The notes under the pieces are model-generated. The model was not told the DNA's origin. It ran no database searches and worked only from the letters and a program-made list of their open reading frames with translations. Below, piece after piece: positions 1 to 6,527 of a DNA stretch of 13,642 bases (its first letter is position 1; every line of letters starts with the position of its first letter). The stretch comes from an uncultured Bryobacterales bacterium (GTDB lineage Bacteria > Acidobacteriota > Terriglobia > Bryobacterales > Bryobacteraceae): the NCBI GenBank assembly GCA_937859895.1, contig CALMAV010000578.1, positions 1-13,642 of the forward strand, read 5' to 3'. The position numbers were made by a program, and so were the translations under genes.

Positions 1-2
1 AT

Positions 3-108
3 TCGAAACATGGTGTCCAAAGGTACGAAACCGCCGCCGAGGCCGCAGCTGTTCAAAGTCCACCCGACTACCGTTTCCCGTTTGTTAGCGCGGTATCGCA
101 CCAAATAG
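3..108 (+). pseudogene. Possible remnant of an HTH-bearing recombinase C-terminus
   Basis: Two reading frames join into one plausible peptide. Bases 30-47 read TAAEAA in one frame; after a single extra base near 48, bases 49-105 read LFKVHPTTVSRLLARYRTK, followed by TAG at 106-108. The composite fits a helix-turn-helix of the kind at the C-terminus of serine recombinases/resolvases (E-A-A-x-L-F-x-V-H-x-x-T-V-S-R-L-L). The upstream part lies outside the window. The frameshift suggests a decayed gene or a sequencing error. An intact 32-codon ORF from ATG 10 covers only the second half. Family assignment is inference from the motif; a chance match in this short stretch cannot be excluded. Confidence 0.35.
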
Positions 109-367
109 CGTGCAAAGTTCTAAGCCGGATAACTTGCAAGGTGACAATTCATCCGTGCCTGCTATCGTCTTCCCCATGGCCCTTCCCGAACACCTTACAG
201 CTTTGGAGGAAGGATAAAAGGTCTGGTCTGAAACTTTTGTCAGTACATCTGTTCAAGGATCGTCCCAATGAAGCAAGTCGCCTTGGCTGACTGACACTAA
301 TTCATAAGTGTAAGCGGGTGCCCGTCGTTAGCATAATGCGCCGTCTTTCCGTTCCTCGTCAATCTAA
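109..367. other. Non-coding stretch upstream of the DUF1080 gene
   Basis: No ORF with a recognisable protein is seen on either strand. A short inverted repeat, ACACT at 294-298 and AGTGT at 307-311, is too small to interpret. No convincing -35/-10 pair was found. It presumably holds the promoter of the gene at 394 and flanking sequence of the element remnant to the left. Confidence 0.4.
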
Positions 368-392
368 GTTGAGGATTGCTAAGATCCTCAAC
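368..392. promoter_or_regulatory. Perfect 9-bp inverted repeat abutting the DUF1080 start codon
   Basis: GTTGAGGAT at 368-376 is exactly complementary to ATCCTCAAC at 384-392, with a 7-nt loop, and the ATG follows at 394. In RNA this gives a stem-loop whose left arm contains GAGGA, the only Shine-Dalgarno-like motif nearby, paired to TCCTC. It could therefore act as a translational control hairpin. In DNA it could be an operator for a dimeric repressor. The symmetry is seen directly; the role is inferred. Confidence 0.5.
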
Positions 393-393
393 G

Positions 394-1035
394 ATGAGAA
401 AGTATTCTTTAGCCTGTGCAATCTTGCCGCTGGTCCTGTTCGCAGGACAATCCCCGCAGACTCACAAGAAATTACCTGGGGAGGACTGGGTGTCTATCTT
501 CAATGGGCAAGACCTGACTGGCTGGGTTAAGATCGGCAACGAGAGTTGGATGGTTGAAGACGGAGTGATCCATGGACGCGGTGTAACCAAGGATTATGGT
601 TATCTGCAAACTGAGAACTCTTACACAGACTTTCAACTGTCACTCAAGTTCGCGTGCGAGGGCGATGGAAACAGCGGAGTGTTCTTCCACACTGCGTTTA
701 AGCCAAGCACCGCCGATGTAACTCAGGGTTTGCAATTTGAGGTGGACTGCACGATTGGCCACCATACGGGCGGTCTGTACGGCGACGGGCGGGGTTGGGT
801 TGTTTGGCCTGCGCCGGAGAACGAGACCGTTGTTCGGATGGGAACGTGGAACGAGTATCTGCTGGAAGTAGTCGGAAATCGCTATCGCTCCCGGCTTAAC
901 GGGGTTGAGATGGTCAACTTCACCGATCCGAAACCTAAGTCTTTCGAAGGGCCTATCGCCCTGCAGTTACACGCCGGCGGCCACGGCAACATGAAGTTTA
1001 AGGATATTATGGTTCGCGATCTGTCACGACATTAA
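394..1035 (+). CDS. Secreted DUF1080 protein (3-keto-disaccharide hydrolase-like)
   Basis: A 213-residue protein starting at ATG 394. An in-frame TTG at 376 would add six residues but lies inside the inverted repeat and before the signal peptide. Residues 1-18 form a Sec signal (MRK followed by a hydrophobic stretch ending FAG). The rest is one DUF1080 lectin-like beta-sandwich: FNGQDLTGW at 36-44, NSGVFFHT at 93-100, a histidine/glycine-rich segment HHTGGLYGDGRGW at 123-135, and a terminal strand block LQLHAGGHGNMKFKDIMVRDL near 190-210. Length is normal for a single-domain member. Family members act on 3-keto-glycosides or bind sugars outside the cytoplasm; the exact substrate is unknown. 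The catalytic assignment is by family only. Its stop TAA at 1033-1035 overlaps the stop of the convergent isomerase gene, which fits the same proposed pathway. Confidence 0.85.
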   Translation: MRKYSLACAILPLVLFAGQSPQTHKKLPGEDWVSIFNGQDLTGWVKIGNESWMVEDGVIHGRGVTKDYGYLQTENSYTDFQLSLKFACEGDGNSGVFFHTAFKPSTADVTQGLQFEVDCTIGHHTGGLYGDGRGWVVWPAPENETVVRMGTWNEYLLEVVGNRYRSRLNGVEMVNFTDPKPKSFEGPIALQLHAGGHGNMKFKDIMVRDLSRH

Positions 1036-1934
1036 GAAGAAGTCTTCTTCCCGCTCGGTAGGTCTCCGGACAGAATTAAGTTCAGGCGGCGATTGCACTC
1101 CTTCAGATAGGCAGCATCGCCTCCTTCCAACTCGACGGTTGCGGTGCCTCTGTAACCAATGTCTGTCAATGCCGAGTAGATCGCAGGCCAATCGATATCA
1201 CCCTCACCCAGCCCTACCCATTCAGTGACGTTCTTCTGCGTAGCCGGGTCGCGGCGAAACGCAAAATCCTTGATATGTAGTTTGACAATCCGCGACCCGA
1301 GTGTACGAATCCAGTCTTGCGGATAGCCGTAGAGCACGACGTTGCCGACATCAAAATAGGCCCGCACCCAGGGACTCTGAAAGGTGTCGATGTACGCGGC
1401 GAACTCTATCGGGCTAAGCAGAAATTTATTCCAAACCTCCTCGAGCGCAATGATGACGCCTAGCTGCTCCGCAAGCGGCACCAGTTTACGGATGCTCTCC
1501 TGCGAACGCTTGTAGGCATCCTGGTAGCGAGTGTTGCTATCGACAACGGCGGGAACGATTAAGACGGTACTGGCGCCCCAAAGGTGTGCGTTGCGAATAG
1601 AAGTGCGCGCACCTTCCAAAGTTTTCTCGACGACAACGGGATCGGCGGAGGAAAGGGGATACTTCCAGTGATCCATATTCATTACGGAATGAATCTTGAT
1701 TCCCGCTTTGTCTGCTCCATCCTTCATCGCTTCGGCTTCGGCTTGGTTCGGAGTTGTAGGGCATTCAATGCGTTCGAATCCAGCATCAGCGGCTATCTGA
1801 AAGCGATCCTTCATAGATGCAGAAGCCGGTAGCATACTGTATTCGACAGCTGGTGCAATAGGTAAGCGCTGGGCTGCAAACAACTTACAAGCGCCAACCA
1901 TCATCGCGGATTGAAGAAGAGTCCTTCGACGCAT
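1032..1934 (-). CDS. Tat-type sugar phosphate isomerase/epimerase (TIM barrel)
   Basis: A 300-residue protein of the AP-endonuclease-2/xylose-isomerase-like TIM barrel family. The start is the ATG at 1934, because the peptide then begins MRRRTLLQSAMMVGACKLFAAQ, a twin-arginine-like signal; the frame is open to 1982 but the extra residues are not signal-like. Likely metal ligands are E165 (ALEEV), D195 (YFDVGN), H220 (KLHIKD) and E268 (VELEGG), the usual E-D-H-E set. GLGEGDIDW at 241-249 is the typical family loop before the last strand. Relatives include hexulose isomerases, epimerases and lyases or epimerases acting on 3-keto-sugars; the reaction here is not determined. It is divergent from the dehydrogenase operon (57 bp apart) and convergent with the DUF1080 gene, sharing stop bases. 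No clear ribosome binding site precedes the ATG. Confidence 0.85.
   Translation of the reverse strand: MRRRTLLQSAMMVGACKLFAAQRLPIAPAVEYSMLPASASMKDRFQIAADAGFERIECPTTPNQAEAEAMKDGADKAGIKIHSVMNMDHWKYPLSSADPVVVEKTLEGARTSIRNAHLWGASTVLIVPAVVDSNTRYQDAYKRSQESIRKLVPLAEQLGVIIALEEVWNKFLLSPIEFAAYIDTFQSPWVRAYFDVGNVVLYGYPQDWIRTLGSRIVKLHIKDFAFRRDPATQKNVTEWVGLGEGDIDWPAIYSALTDIGYRGTATVELEGGDAAYLKECNRRLNLILSGDLPSGKKTSS
1036..1050. repeat. 15-nt interrupted palindrome at convergent gene ends
   Basis: GAAGAAG and CTTCTTC flank a single T at 1043. It lies just after the DUF1080 stop and within the last codons (KKTSS) of the isomerase gene. A small hairpin is possible on either transcript, but no U-tract follows, so a terminator call is not supported. 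It may simply reflect the Lys/Ser codon run. Confidence 0.35.
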
Positions 1935-1952
1935 GCAACTGTTGTAGCGCAA

Positions 1953-1982
1953 TTGAGGTTTGTCGGCTATTCTTGTCCTCAA
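1953..1982. promoter_or_regulatory. Dyad TTGAGG-N18-CCTCAA in the divergent spacer
   Basis: TTGAGG at 1953-1958 is complementary to CCTCAA at 1977-1982. It is centred in the 57-bp region (1935-1991) that must hold signals for both the isomerase (-) and the dehydrogenase operon (+). The same half-site forms the core of the perfect inverted repeat at 368-392. A shared regulator is possible, but the spacing differs (18 versus 11 bases between the six-base cores) and a six-base arm can arise by chance. No good sigma-70 promoter or Shine-Dalgarno motif is evident in this spacer. Confidence 0.25.
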
Positions 1983-1991
1983 GTCATACTC

Positions 1992-3293
1992 ATGAATACC
2001 GAAGATGCAAAACCAGACCGCCGCGATTTTGTAAAGAGCGCAACAGGCGTACTGGGGGCCGCGCTTACGAACGGTTTTCCCGCCATCATTTCGGGCCAGA
2101 ACGTAAGCAATGCAATCAAGGTTGGACTAGTTGGCTGTGGTGGTCGGGGAACGGGAGCGGCATCTCAGGCGCTCCACGCCGACGACTATGCGGAATTGAC
2201 CGCAGTCGCCGATGTGACGCAGTCGCAAGTAGACAAGTGTCTGCAGACCCTGAAGGCGATCTCTCGAGTTTCAGAACGAGTGAAGGTCGAAGGGCCGAAG
2301 CAGTACCTGGGAATGGACGCTTACCAAAGGGTGATTGATAGCGGCGTGGACGTTGTTCTGCTCGCAACGCCCCCTGGATTTCGGCCGATGCATTTGGCTT
2401 CCTGCATTAGCGCAAACAAGAACGTCTTTTGTGAAAAGCCAGTAGCGACTGATGCGCTTGGTATTCGATCCGTCTTAGACTTGTCGGAAAAAGCCAAGCA
2501 GAAGAATCTTTCGCTGGTAGCGGGTTTCTGCTGGCGGTACAACGACATGATCCAGGACACGTTCAAGCAGATGTCCGATGGGGCAATTGGTCGTGTAGTT
2601 TCTTATCACGCAACTTATTACACCAACCCGGTGAAGCCTATGCCTCCGGAGAACACTCGCCCGCCGGGGATGAGCGATACAGAGTGGCAGGTCCGGAACT
2701 GGTACAACTTTGTGTGGCTTTGCGGAGACAGCATCGTCGAGCAGGCTGTGCATAGCGTCGACAAAGTTGCCTGGGCCATGCATGATCAGCCTCCGGTCAG
2801 CTGTGTAGCTGTGGGCGGGCGAGACATCCCGGCTGAGGGTGGCAACATCTACGATCACTTCGAAGTGAACTATCTGTATCCGAACGGTGTCCGTGCTACG
2901 GTAGCCAACCGTCAGATTGAAGGTTGCTACAACGAGAACGCCGATTACATCATGGGTACAGAGGGACTGGTGACAATAGGCCGGGGGCCGGTTCCCCGAA
3001 TTGAGGGTAGGACGAACTGGACGTGGACCGGTCAAAAGTACGACATGTACCAACGCGAGCATGATGTTCTGTTTGCTTCGATTCGCAAGAGCACTCCAGT
3101 GAACGACGGCAAGCGAATGACCACGAGTACGCTGCTGGCAATGATGGGCCGAATGGCAGCGTACACGGGACAGGAAATCACCTGGGATATGGCGATGAAC
3201 TCACAGGAGAAGCTCTTCCCTGACCATCTGGATATGAGTGCCAGCTTACCGGTGGTCCCTCGTGCCCAGCCCGGGATCACAAAGTTTGTCTAG
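1992..3293 (+). CDS. Exported Gfo/Idh/MocA family sugar dehydrogenase
   Basis: A 433-residue NAD(P)-dependent oxidoreductase. ATG 1992 is chosen because it gives a Tat signal directly (DRRDFVKSATG at 9-19, then hydrophobic); the frame is open back to 1911, but that would overlap the divergent gene. The Rossmann dinucleotide loop is VGLVGCGGRG at 44-53. VFCEKPVATD at 145-154 carries the family EKP motif with lysine K149, and EQAVHSVD at 250-257 carries the likely catalytic His H254. The C-terminal alpha/beta domain is full length. Established precedent: glucose-fructose oxidoreductase of Zymomonas is exported by Tat with bound NADP, so a periplasmic enzyme with a tightly held cofactor is plausible. 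It is the first gene of an overlapping operon with a cytochrome, ApbE and a second isomerase. The substrate is unknown; oxidation of a sugar at C3 is a reasonable inference from the neighbours. Confidence 0.9.
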   Translation: MNTEDAKPDRRDFVKSATGVLGAALTNGFPAIISGQNVSNAIKVGLVGCGGRGTGAASQALHADDYAELTAVADVTQSQVDKCLQTLKAISRVSERVKVEGPKQYLGMDAYQRVIDSGVDVVLLATPPGFRPMHLASCISANKNVFCEKPVATDALGIRSVLDLSEKAKQKNLSLVAGFCWRYNDMIQDTFKQMSDGAIGRVVSYHATYYTNPVKPMPPENTRPPGMSDTEWQVRNWYNFVWLCGDSIVEQAVHSVDKVAWAMHDQPPVSCVAVGGRDIPAEGGNIYDHFEVNYLYPNGVRATVANRQIEGCYNENADYIMGTEGLVTIGRGPVPRIEGRTNWTWTGQKYDMYQREHDVLFASIRKSTPVNDGKRMTTSTLLAMMGRMAAYTGQEITWDMAMNSQEKLFPDHLDMSASLPVVPRAQPGITKFV

Positions 3294-4542
3294 GCTCTCA
3301 ACCCTCGCTTACGGCCTGCTCCTGGCGGCTCCCATTGTTTGCGGCATCGATTTCACCAAGGACGTCGCGCCCATCTACCAGACCAATTGTGTGTCTTGCC
3401 ACCGTGCTGAATCTCATATCAATCTGACAAGCCGGCGAGGAATGATCGAGTCGAAGGTGCTGGTTCCAGGCGATCCGGGAAAAAGCTCTGTTTTCACAAC
3501 GGTCCTGCATGGGAGCATGCCGCCCAGCGGAAAGCTGAGCTCGGCGAATATCGAGGTACTCCGGCAATGGATTCAACAGGGTGCTGAGTGGCCGAACAAT
3601 GCTGAGCTGCAGTCGCCGGCAAAGGCAGCGCGCCCGGGTCCAGGAGCCGTGGGGGAAATGGCTAATGTCCGGGCGATCCGCGACCGAATCTTACAACATC
3701 AGGCAAACGCCGGAGCCTACAGCGTGACAATTCCCAACACGACTGTAAAGTACGACGTTGTGGCCATTCCCGAAGGCAGTTTTACCCTGGCTCCGAATCT
3801 GGAAGTGCACTTGAGCCCATTCTGGATGCAGGCGCATGAGGTGACTTGGGATGAATATCGGCTCTTCATGTTTGCCAACCAGGCGGGCGAGGTCGCACAC
3901 CAAGATGGACTAGTTGATGCGGTCAGCCGTCCAACGCGTCCTTACGTTGAGATGAGTTTCGGGATGGGCATCAACGGGTTTCCGGCCATCAGTATGACCC
4001 AACATGCTGCCAATAAGTACGCCGAATGGCTGAGCAGCAAGACCGGCGAGTTCTATCGTTTGCCGACCGAGGCTGAATGGGAATATGCCTGTCGTGCGGG
4101 TTTGGCCGTCCAGCCTACGCCGCTCACTGACTATGCCTGGCTTGCGACAAACAGCGGAGGGAAATATGGCAAAGTGGCCGCAAAGAAACCGAATGAGTGG
4201 CACCTATATGACATGTTGGGGAACGTGATGGAATGGACCCTGGATGCGTATGCGCCCTACAAAACAGGCGCAGAAACGGATCCGTGGGTAAAGGCCACCC
4301 AGCCCTATCCGCAGGTAGTGCGCGGAGGCTCGTGGAACGATCCAGCTCAGCAGGTAACATGTTCAGTCAGGGTGCCCTCAGACCCTTCCTGGAAACAGCA
4401 GGATCCGCAGTTGCCAAAGAGTATTTGGTACCTAACGGATGCCCAGTGGGTCGGGTTCCGCTTAGTACGTTCCGCTAAAGTGCCAAGTGCGGAGGAAATG
4501 TTCCGGTTGTGGAATAGCGGCGTTGAGCACGATGAGCAGTAG
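3262..4542 (+). CDS. Cytochrome c (PSCyt1-like) - FGE/sulfatase-modifying-factor-like fusion protein
   Basis: About 426 residues from GTG 3262. GTG 3238 and TTG 3286 are in-frame alternatives, all overlapping the dehydrogenase gene; GGTGG at 3251-3255 and the compact signal peptide favour 3262. Residues 11-28 are a Sec signal. Residues 30-110 form a planctomycete-type cytochrome domain with one heme site CVSCH (43-47), a probable axial Met in SMPP (M86) and a closing LRQWIQQGAEW helix. Residues 165-405 form an FGE-sulfatase (SUMF1-like) domain: YRLPTEAEWEYACRAG at 265-280, DMLGNVMEW at 317-325, VVRGGSWND at 352-360 and VGFRLVR at 397-403. The Cys pair of true aerobic FGEs near the terminal Arg-rich motif is missing (CSVRVPSDPS there; no second Cys), so formylglycine formation is unlikely. 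It is probably an exported electron-transfer or binding protein for the dehydrogenase; that role is inferred. Confidence 0.8.
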   Translation: MPSPGSQSLSRLSTLAYGLLLAAPIVCGIDFTKDVAPIYQTNCVSCHRAESHINLTSRRGMIESKVLVPGDPGKSSVFTTVLHGSMPPSGKLSSANIEVLRQWIQQGAEWPNNAELQSPAKAARPGPGAVGEMANVRAIRDRILQHQANAGAYSVTIPNTTVKYDVVAIPEGSFTLAPNLEVHLSPFWMQAHEVTWDEYRLFMFANQAGEVAHQDGLVDAVSRPTRPYVEMSFGMGINGFPAISMTQHAANKYAEWLSSKTGEFYRLPTEAEWEYACRAGLAVQPTPLTDYAWLATNSGGKYGKVAAKKPNEWHLYDMLGNVMEWTLDAYAPYKTGAETDPWVKATQPYPQVVRGGSWNDPAQQVTCSVRVPSDPSWKQQDPQLPKSIWYLTDAQWVGFRLVRSAKVPSAEEMFRLWNSGVEHDEQ

Positions 4543-5539
4543 GCGCACTCCTCCTCTCCTGGTGTTTCTCTGCTGCGTTAGCGAAGCTGCTTCTCTTCAG
4601 CCCTTTGAGGCGGTCGAGCCCCACATGGGTACGTTGTTTCGGATTAAACTCTATGCCGAAACTGAGGCACGAGCGCAGGCGGCATTTCGATCAGCATTTG
4701 AACGAGTGGGCGCGCTAGACGATACGCTCTCCGATTACAAGCCGGAGAGCGAATTGAACCGGCTGACTGTTGTGGCGGTAGGCCGTCCGATGCATGTCAG
4801 CTCTGATCTCTTTCGAGTTCTTCAGAGTGGCCAAATGCTTGCCTCGCAAACCGACGGCGCTTTCGATGTGACACTTGGACCCTTGACTCATTTGTGGCGG
4901 TCAGCGCGAAAGGCGGGTCGAGTTCCTGACGTGAACGCGTTGCGAGATGCGCAGGCAAGATGTGGTTTTCGGAAGATGCATCTGAACGCGAGGGATCAGA
5001 CCGCCCAGCTTGACGAACGCGCTATGCAACTAGACCTGGGTGGCATCGCGAAGGGCTATGCGGCAGATGAAGCCATTGCTACTTTACGCAGGGTTGGAAT
5101 CTCCCGGGCGCTGGTAGCGGCCAGTGGAGATCTGGCCTTTAGCGATGCTCCACCGGGGAAATCTGGATGGAGCATTGGTATCGATTCAATGGACAGCGCC
5201 GGCCAGTCCTTTACAAAAGTGCTGACATTACGGAATGCTGCAATTTCTACTTCGGGCGATACTGAGCAGCACTTAGATAGCGGGGGCCGACGGTACTCGC
5301 ATATCATTGAACCGCAGACCGGCATGGGCTTGACCAACCGCTTGACCGTAAGCGTTGTGGCGGCCCATGGTATGGAAGCCGATGCGCTGACGAAGGTGGT
5401 CAGCATCTGGGGCCCACATCGAGGCCTAGAGTTCATTGAGCGGCGTCCGGGCGTGAAAGGGCTAGTGGTGGATCGAAGCGTCAGGCCAGTGGTGATGAGC
5501 GGAAGATTGGTGTCAGAAGGCTGTGGAAGAAATCGTTAG
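4532..5539 (+). CDS. apbE: FAD:protein FMN transferase (ApbE family)
   Basis: A 335-residue enzyme from ATG 4532, overlapping the upstream gene by 11 bases. Residues 1-20 form a Sec-type signal, as expected because ApbE acts outside the cytoplasm, moving FMN from FAD onto a Ser/Thr of a target flavoprotein with Mg2+. Motifs in order: SELNRL near 73-78, TDGAFDVTLGPL at 107-118, DLGGIAKGYAAD at 168-179, ASGDL at 197-201, STSGD at 239-243, YSHIIEPQTG at 255-264 and the metal-binding EADALTKV at 282-289 (D284, T287). All key family positions look intact and length is normal. The signal has FLCC but not a good lipobox, so lipidation is doubtful. No FMN-binding-domain target (NqrC/RnfG type) lies in the window, so its substrate must be elsewhere or unrecognised. 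Coupling to the dehydrogenase and cytochrome genes suggests a redox chain. Confidence 0.92.
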   Translation: MSSRRTPPLLVFLCCVSEAASLQPFEAVEPHMGTLFRIKLYAETEARAQAAFRSAFERVGALDDTLSDYKPESELNRLTVVAVGRPMHVSSDLFRVLQSGQMLASQTDGAFDVTLGPLTHLWRSARKAGRVPDVNALRDAQARCGFRKMHLNARDQTAQLDERAMQLDLGGIAKGYAADEAIATLRRVGISRALVAASGDLAFSDAPPGKSGWSIGIDSMDSAGQSFTKVLTLRNAAISTSGDTEQHLDSGGRRYSHIIEPQTGMGLTNRLTVSVVAAHGMEADALTKVVSIWGPHRGLEFIERRPGVKGLVVDRSVRPVVMSGRLVSEGCGRNR

Positions 5540-6440
5540 CCGTCGCGCGATGCTAGGCTCAGCTGTCGGAGCAGGGTTGCTAAGGGCTGGTGAGACCGCG
5601 CGCCCGCGCCTTGGAGTAGTCACCAGCATTGCAGGTGCGAGCACTCCCGAGCAGGCAATTGCAAAGGTTCACGCGCTTGGCTTAAAGACTTGTCAGATTT
5701 CGGCCGGGCCGGCACCAGACCTACAGATCGCTTCTGCGCTGAAGTCCGCTCTCGACAAGTACCAAGTGGAGGCCACCGCCATCATGACCCTTGGCCCGGG
5801 TCGTATGATCTGGGATTTTTCTTCTGGCCCCAAGACCATTGGCCTTGTGCCTGCCTCCACCCGAACGGCAAGGATTAATGCCCTTAAGCGAGCTTCAGAC
5901 TTGGCCAAGAGCTGCAACGTTCAGGCCGTGCATACACATTGCGGGTTCATCCCGGAGACTCCCAACGATCCGCTCTATGCCGAGACGGTCGATGCTATTC
6001 GCGAAGTCGCCGAGTATTGCAGTCAAAATGGGCAATTGTTTCTCATGGAGACTGGGCAGGAGACTCCGATCACAATGCTGCGGGCAATTGAGGATGCAGG
6101 CACAAGCAACATCAATGTCAACCTGGATACTGCGAATTTGATTCTGTATGGCAAGGGTGAACCTTTGGGTGCGCTAGAGGTGCTGGGGAAGTATGTGCGA
6201 GGATTGCACGCGAAAGACGGCCTTTACCCCACTGATCCCAAGAAACTGGGCCGCGAAGTCGCGATCGGGCAAGGCAGAGTGAATTTCCCCGAAGTTGTGA
6301 AAGCCTTGTGCAAGCTGAACTATGCTGGGCCCATCACTATTGAACGCGAAATTTCCGGTCCACAGCAGGAAGCCGATATCCATGGGGCCATCAAATTTCT
6401 TGAGACGCTGATTTCCCGAGCGTACTCGCAGGCCCTTTAG
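5523..6440 (+). CDS. Second Tat-type sugar phosphate isomerase/epimerase
   Basis: A 305-residue TIM-barrel protein of the same family as the gene at 1032-1934, but clearly different in sequence. GTG 5523 is preferred because the peptide then holds VSRRAMLGSAVGAGLL, a twin-arginine signal; ATG 5550 would remove the two arginines. AGAAGG lies at 5515-5520, only 2 nt from the GTG, so the start is not certain. Likely metal ligands are E176 (LMETGQE), D202 (VNLDTAN), H229 (GLHAKDG) and E274 (TIEREI). GQGRVNF at 249-255 precedes the last strand. It overlaps apbE by 17 bases, so it is translationally coupled as the last gene of the four-gene operon. Two different isomerases around one dehydrogenase suggest successive steps on a keto-sugar, for example epimerisation or isomerisation and lyase cleavage; this is inference. 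Confidence 0.87.
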   Translation: MEEIVSRRAMLGSAVGAGLLRAGETARPRLGVVTSIAGASTPEQAIAKVHALGLKTCQISAGPAPDLQIASALKSALDKYQVEATAIMTLGPGRMIWDFSSGPKTIGLVPASTRTARINALKRASDLAKSCNVQAVHTHCGFIPETPNDPLYAETVDAIREVAEYCSQNGQLFLMETGQETPITMLRAIEDAGTSNINVNLDTANLILYGKGEPLGALEVLGKYVRGLHAKDGLYPTDPKKLGREVAIGQGRVNFPEVVKALCKLNYAGPITIEREISGPQQEADIHGAIKFLETLISRAYSQAL

Positions 6441-6527
6441 TGCCGAATCCGTTACTGTCAGACTCTGCATCACAATGGTGCTGAACTTTGTTATTGGGGG
6501 CGTCCCGCTCGTAGAAGCTGGCTGAAC

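Noticed and set aside
318..530. A 70-codon frame overlapping the DUF1080 start
   Set aside because: It overlaps the signal-peptide and DUF1080 codons in another frame and shows no domain; the 394 frame is clearly the real one.
2475..3062. A 195-codon antisense frame inside the dehydrogenase gene
   Set aside because: The dehydrogenase frame holds all family motifs; the antisense product has no recognisable domain, signal or start context.
4535..4591. Lipobox in ApbE (FLCC)
   Set aside because: The residues before the cysteines do not fit the usual L-[AST]-[GA]-C pattern, so a lipoprotein call is not supported.
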